Assembly: GCA_035265665.1 (NCBI GenBank)
Contig: DATFOK010000082.1
Location: forward strand, 1 to 12,264
Direction of reading: 5' to 3'
DNA from: DASUPK01 sp035265665
GTDB taxonomy: Bacteria; Actinomycetota; Thermoleophilia; Solirubrobacterales; 70-9
DNA length: 12,264 nucleotides
Shown here: one piece after another, positions 12,245 through 12,264 of the stretch
Layout: every line of letters begins with the position of its first letter
Numbering within the stretch: the stretch's first letter is position 1
Made by a program: the position numbers and the translations under genes
Notes under the pieces: generated by a model
Seen by the model: only the letters and a program-made list of their open reading frames with translations
Databases searched by the model: none
What the model was told of the DNA's origin: nothing

Positions 12245-12264
12245 GCGCCGCGCCGCCCAGCTCG
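12241..12264 (+). CDS. Start of the next gene, probably the ABC-2 permease (truncated by window edge)
   Basis: An ATG at 12241 overlaps the ATPase stop as ATGA. It is preceded by a strong GGGGGAG at 12226-12232, 8 nt upstream. Only eight codons are visible (MSAAPPSS). Calling it a permease rests on position: ABC-2 ATPases are normally followed by their membrane subunit in this overlapping arrangement. Confidence 0.55.

Overview
This is high-GC chromosomal DNA, densely packed and mostly housekeeping in content. The best guess is an actinobacterium of the Thermoleophilia/Solirubrobacterales type. The grounds are the strong G/C bias at third codon positions, an LCP-family cell-wall ligase with a long charged cytoplasmic tail, a one-chain glycyl-tRNA synthetase, a CxxGH-type FmdB protein, and many start codons without a Shine-Dalgarno sequence. 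The taxonomic placement is inference. I see no rRNA, tRNA, CRISPR array, insertion sequence or phage gene.

Layout. Positions 1-371 hold the end of a gene that looks like a 2-oxoglutarate/Fe(II) oxygenase with an AgmX/TonB-like tail. At 409-1695 (minus) lies an R2lox-like di-metal oxidase fused to a C-terminal SCP2 lipid-binding domain. It is transcribed away from a TetR regulator (1793-2446), and a near-perfect palindromic operator lies between them. A cupin gene (2470-3000) and a GT39/ArnT-like membrane glycosyltransferase (3010-4482) follow on the plus strand. Glycyl-tRNA synthetase (4485-5858, minus) converges on the glycosyltransferase with a 2-bp gap. An FmdB zinc-ribbon protein (5938-6246) diverges from glyS and overlaps the LCP gene (6243-7601, minus) tail to tail.

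From 7650 onward everything runs on the plus strand: a ROK glucokinase-like kinase, rsmI, a short RemA-like protein, metG, an ABC-transporter ATPase, and the first codons of its probable permease. metG to ATPase (TGATG) and ATPase to permease (ATGA) are overlapping junctions, as expected for coupled translation.

The most unusual object is the 165-bp interval between the kinase and rsmI (8605-8769). It is one concentric imperfect palindrome: five nested stems share an axis at about 8687, the outermost pairing 16 of 17 positions and the middle one 12 of 12. Its arms start in the kinase stop codon and end one base before the rsmI ATG. The same interval is also an uninterrupted 54-codon reading frame that abuts the kinase stop and overlaps the rsmI start. 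Smaller hairpins sit at the rsmI stop codon (terminator-like) and over the metG GTG start codon. Other points of interest are the R2lox-SCP2 fusion with its operator and the AgmX-like tail in an apparently monoderm genome.
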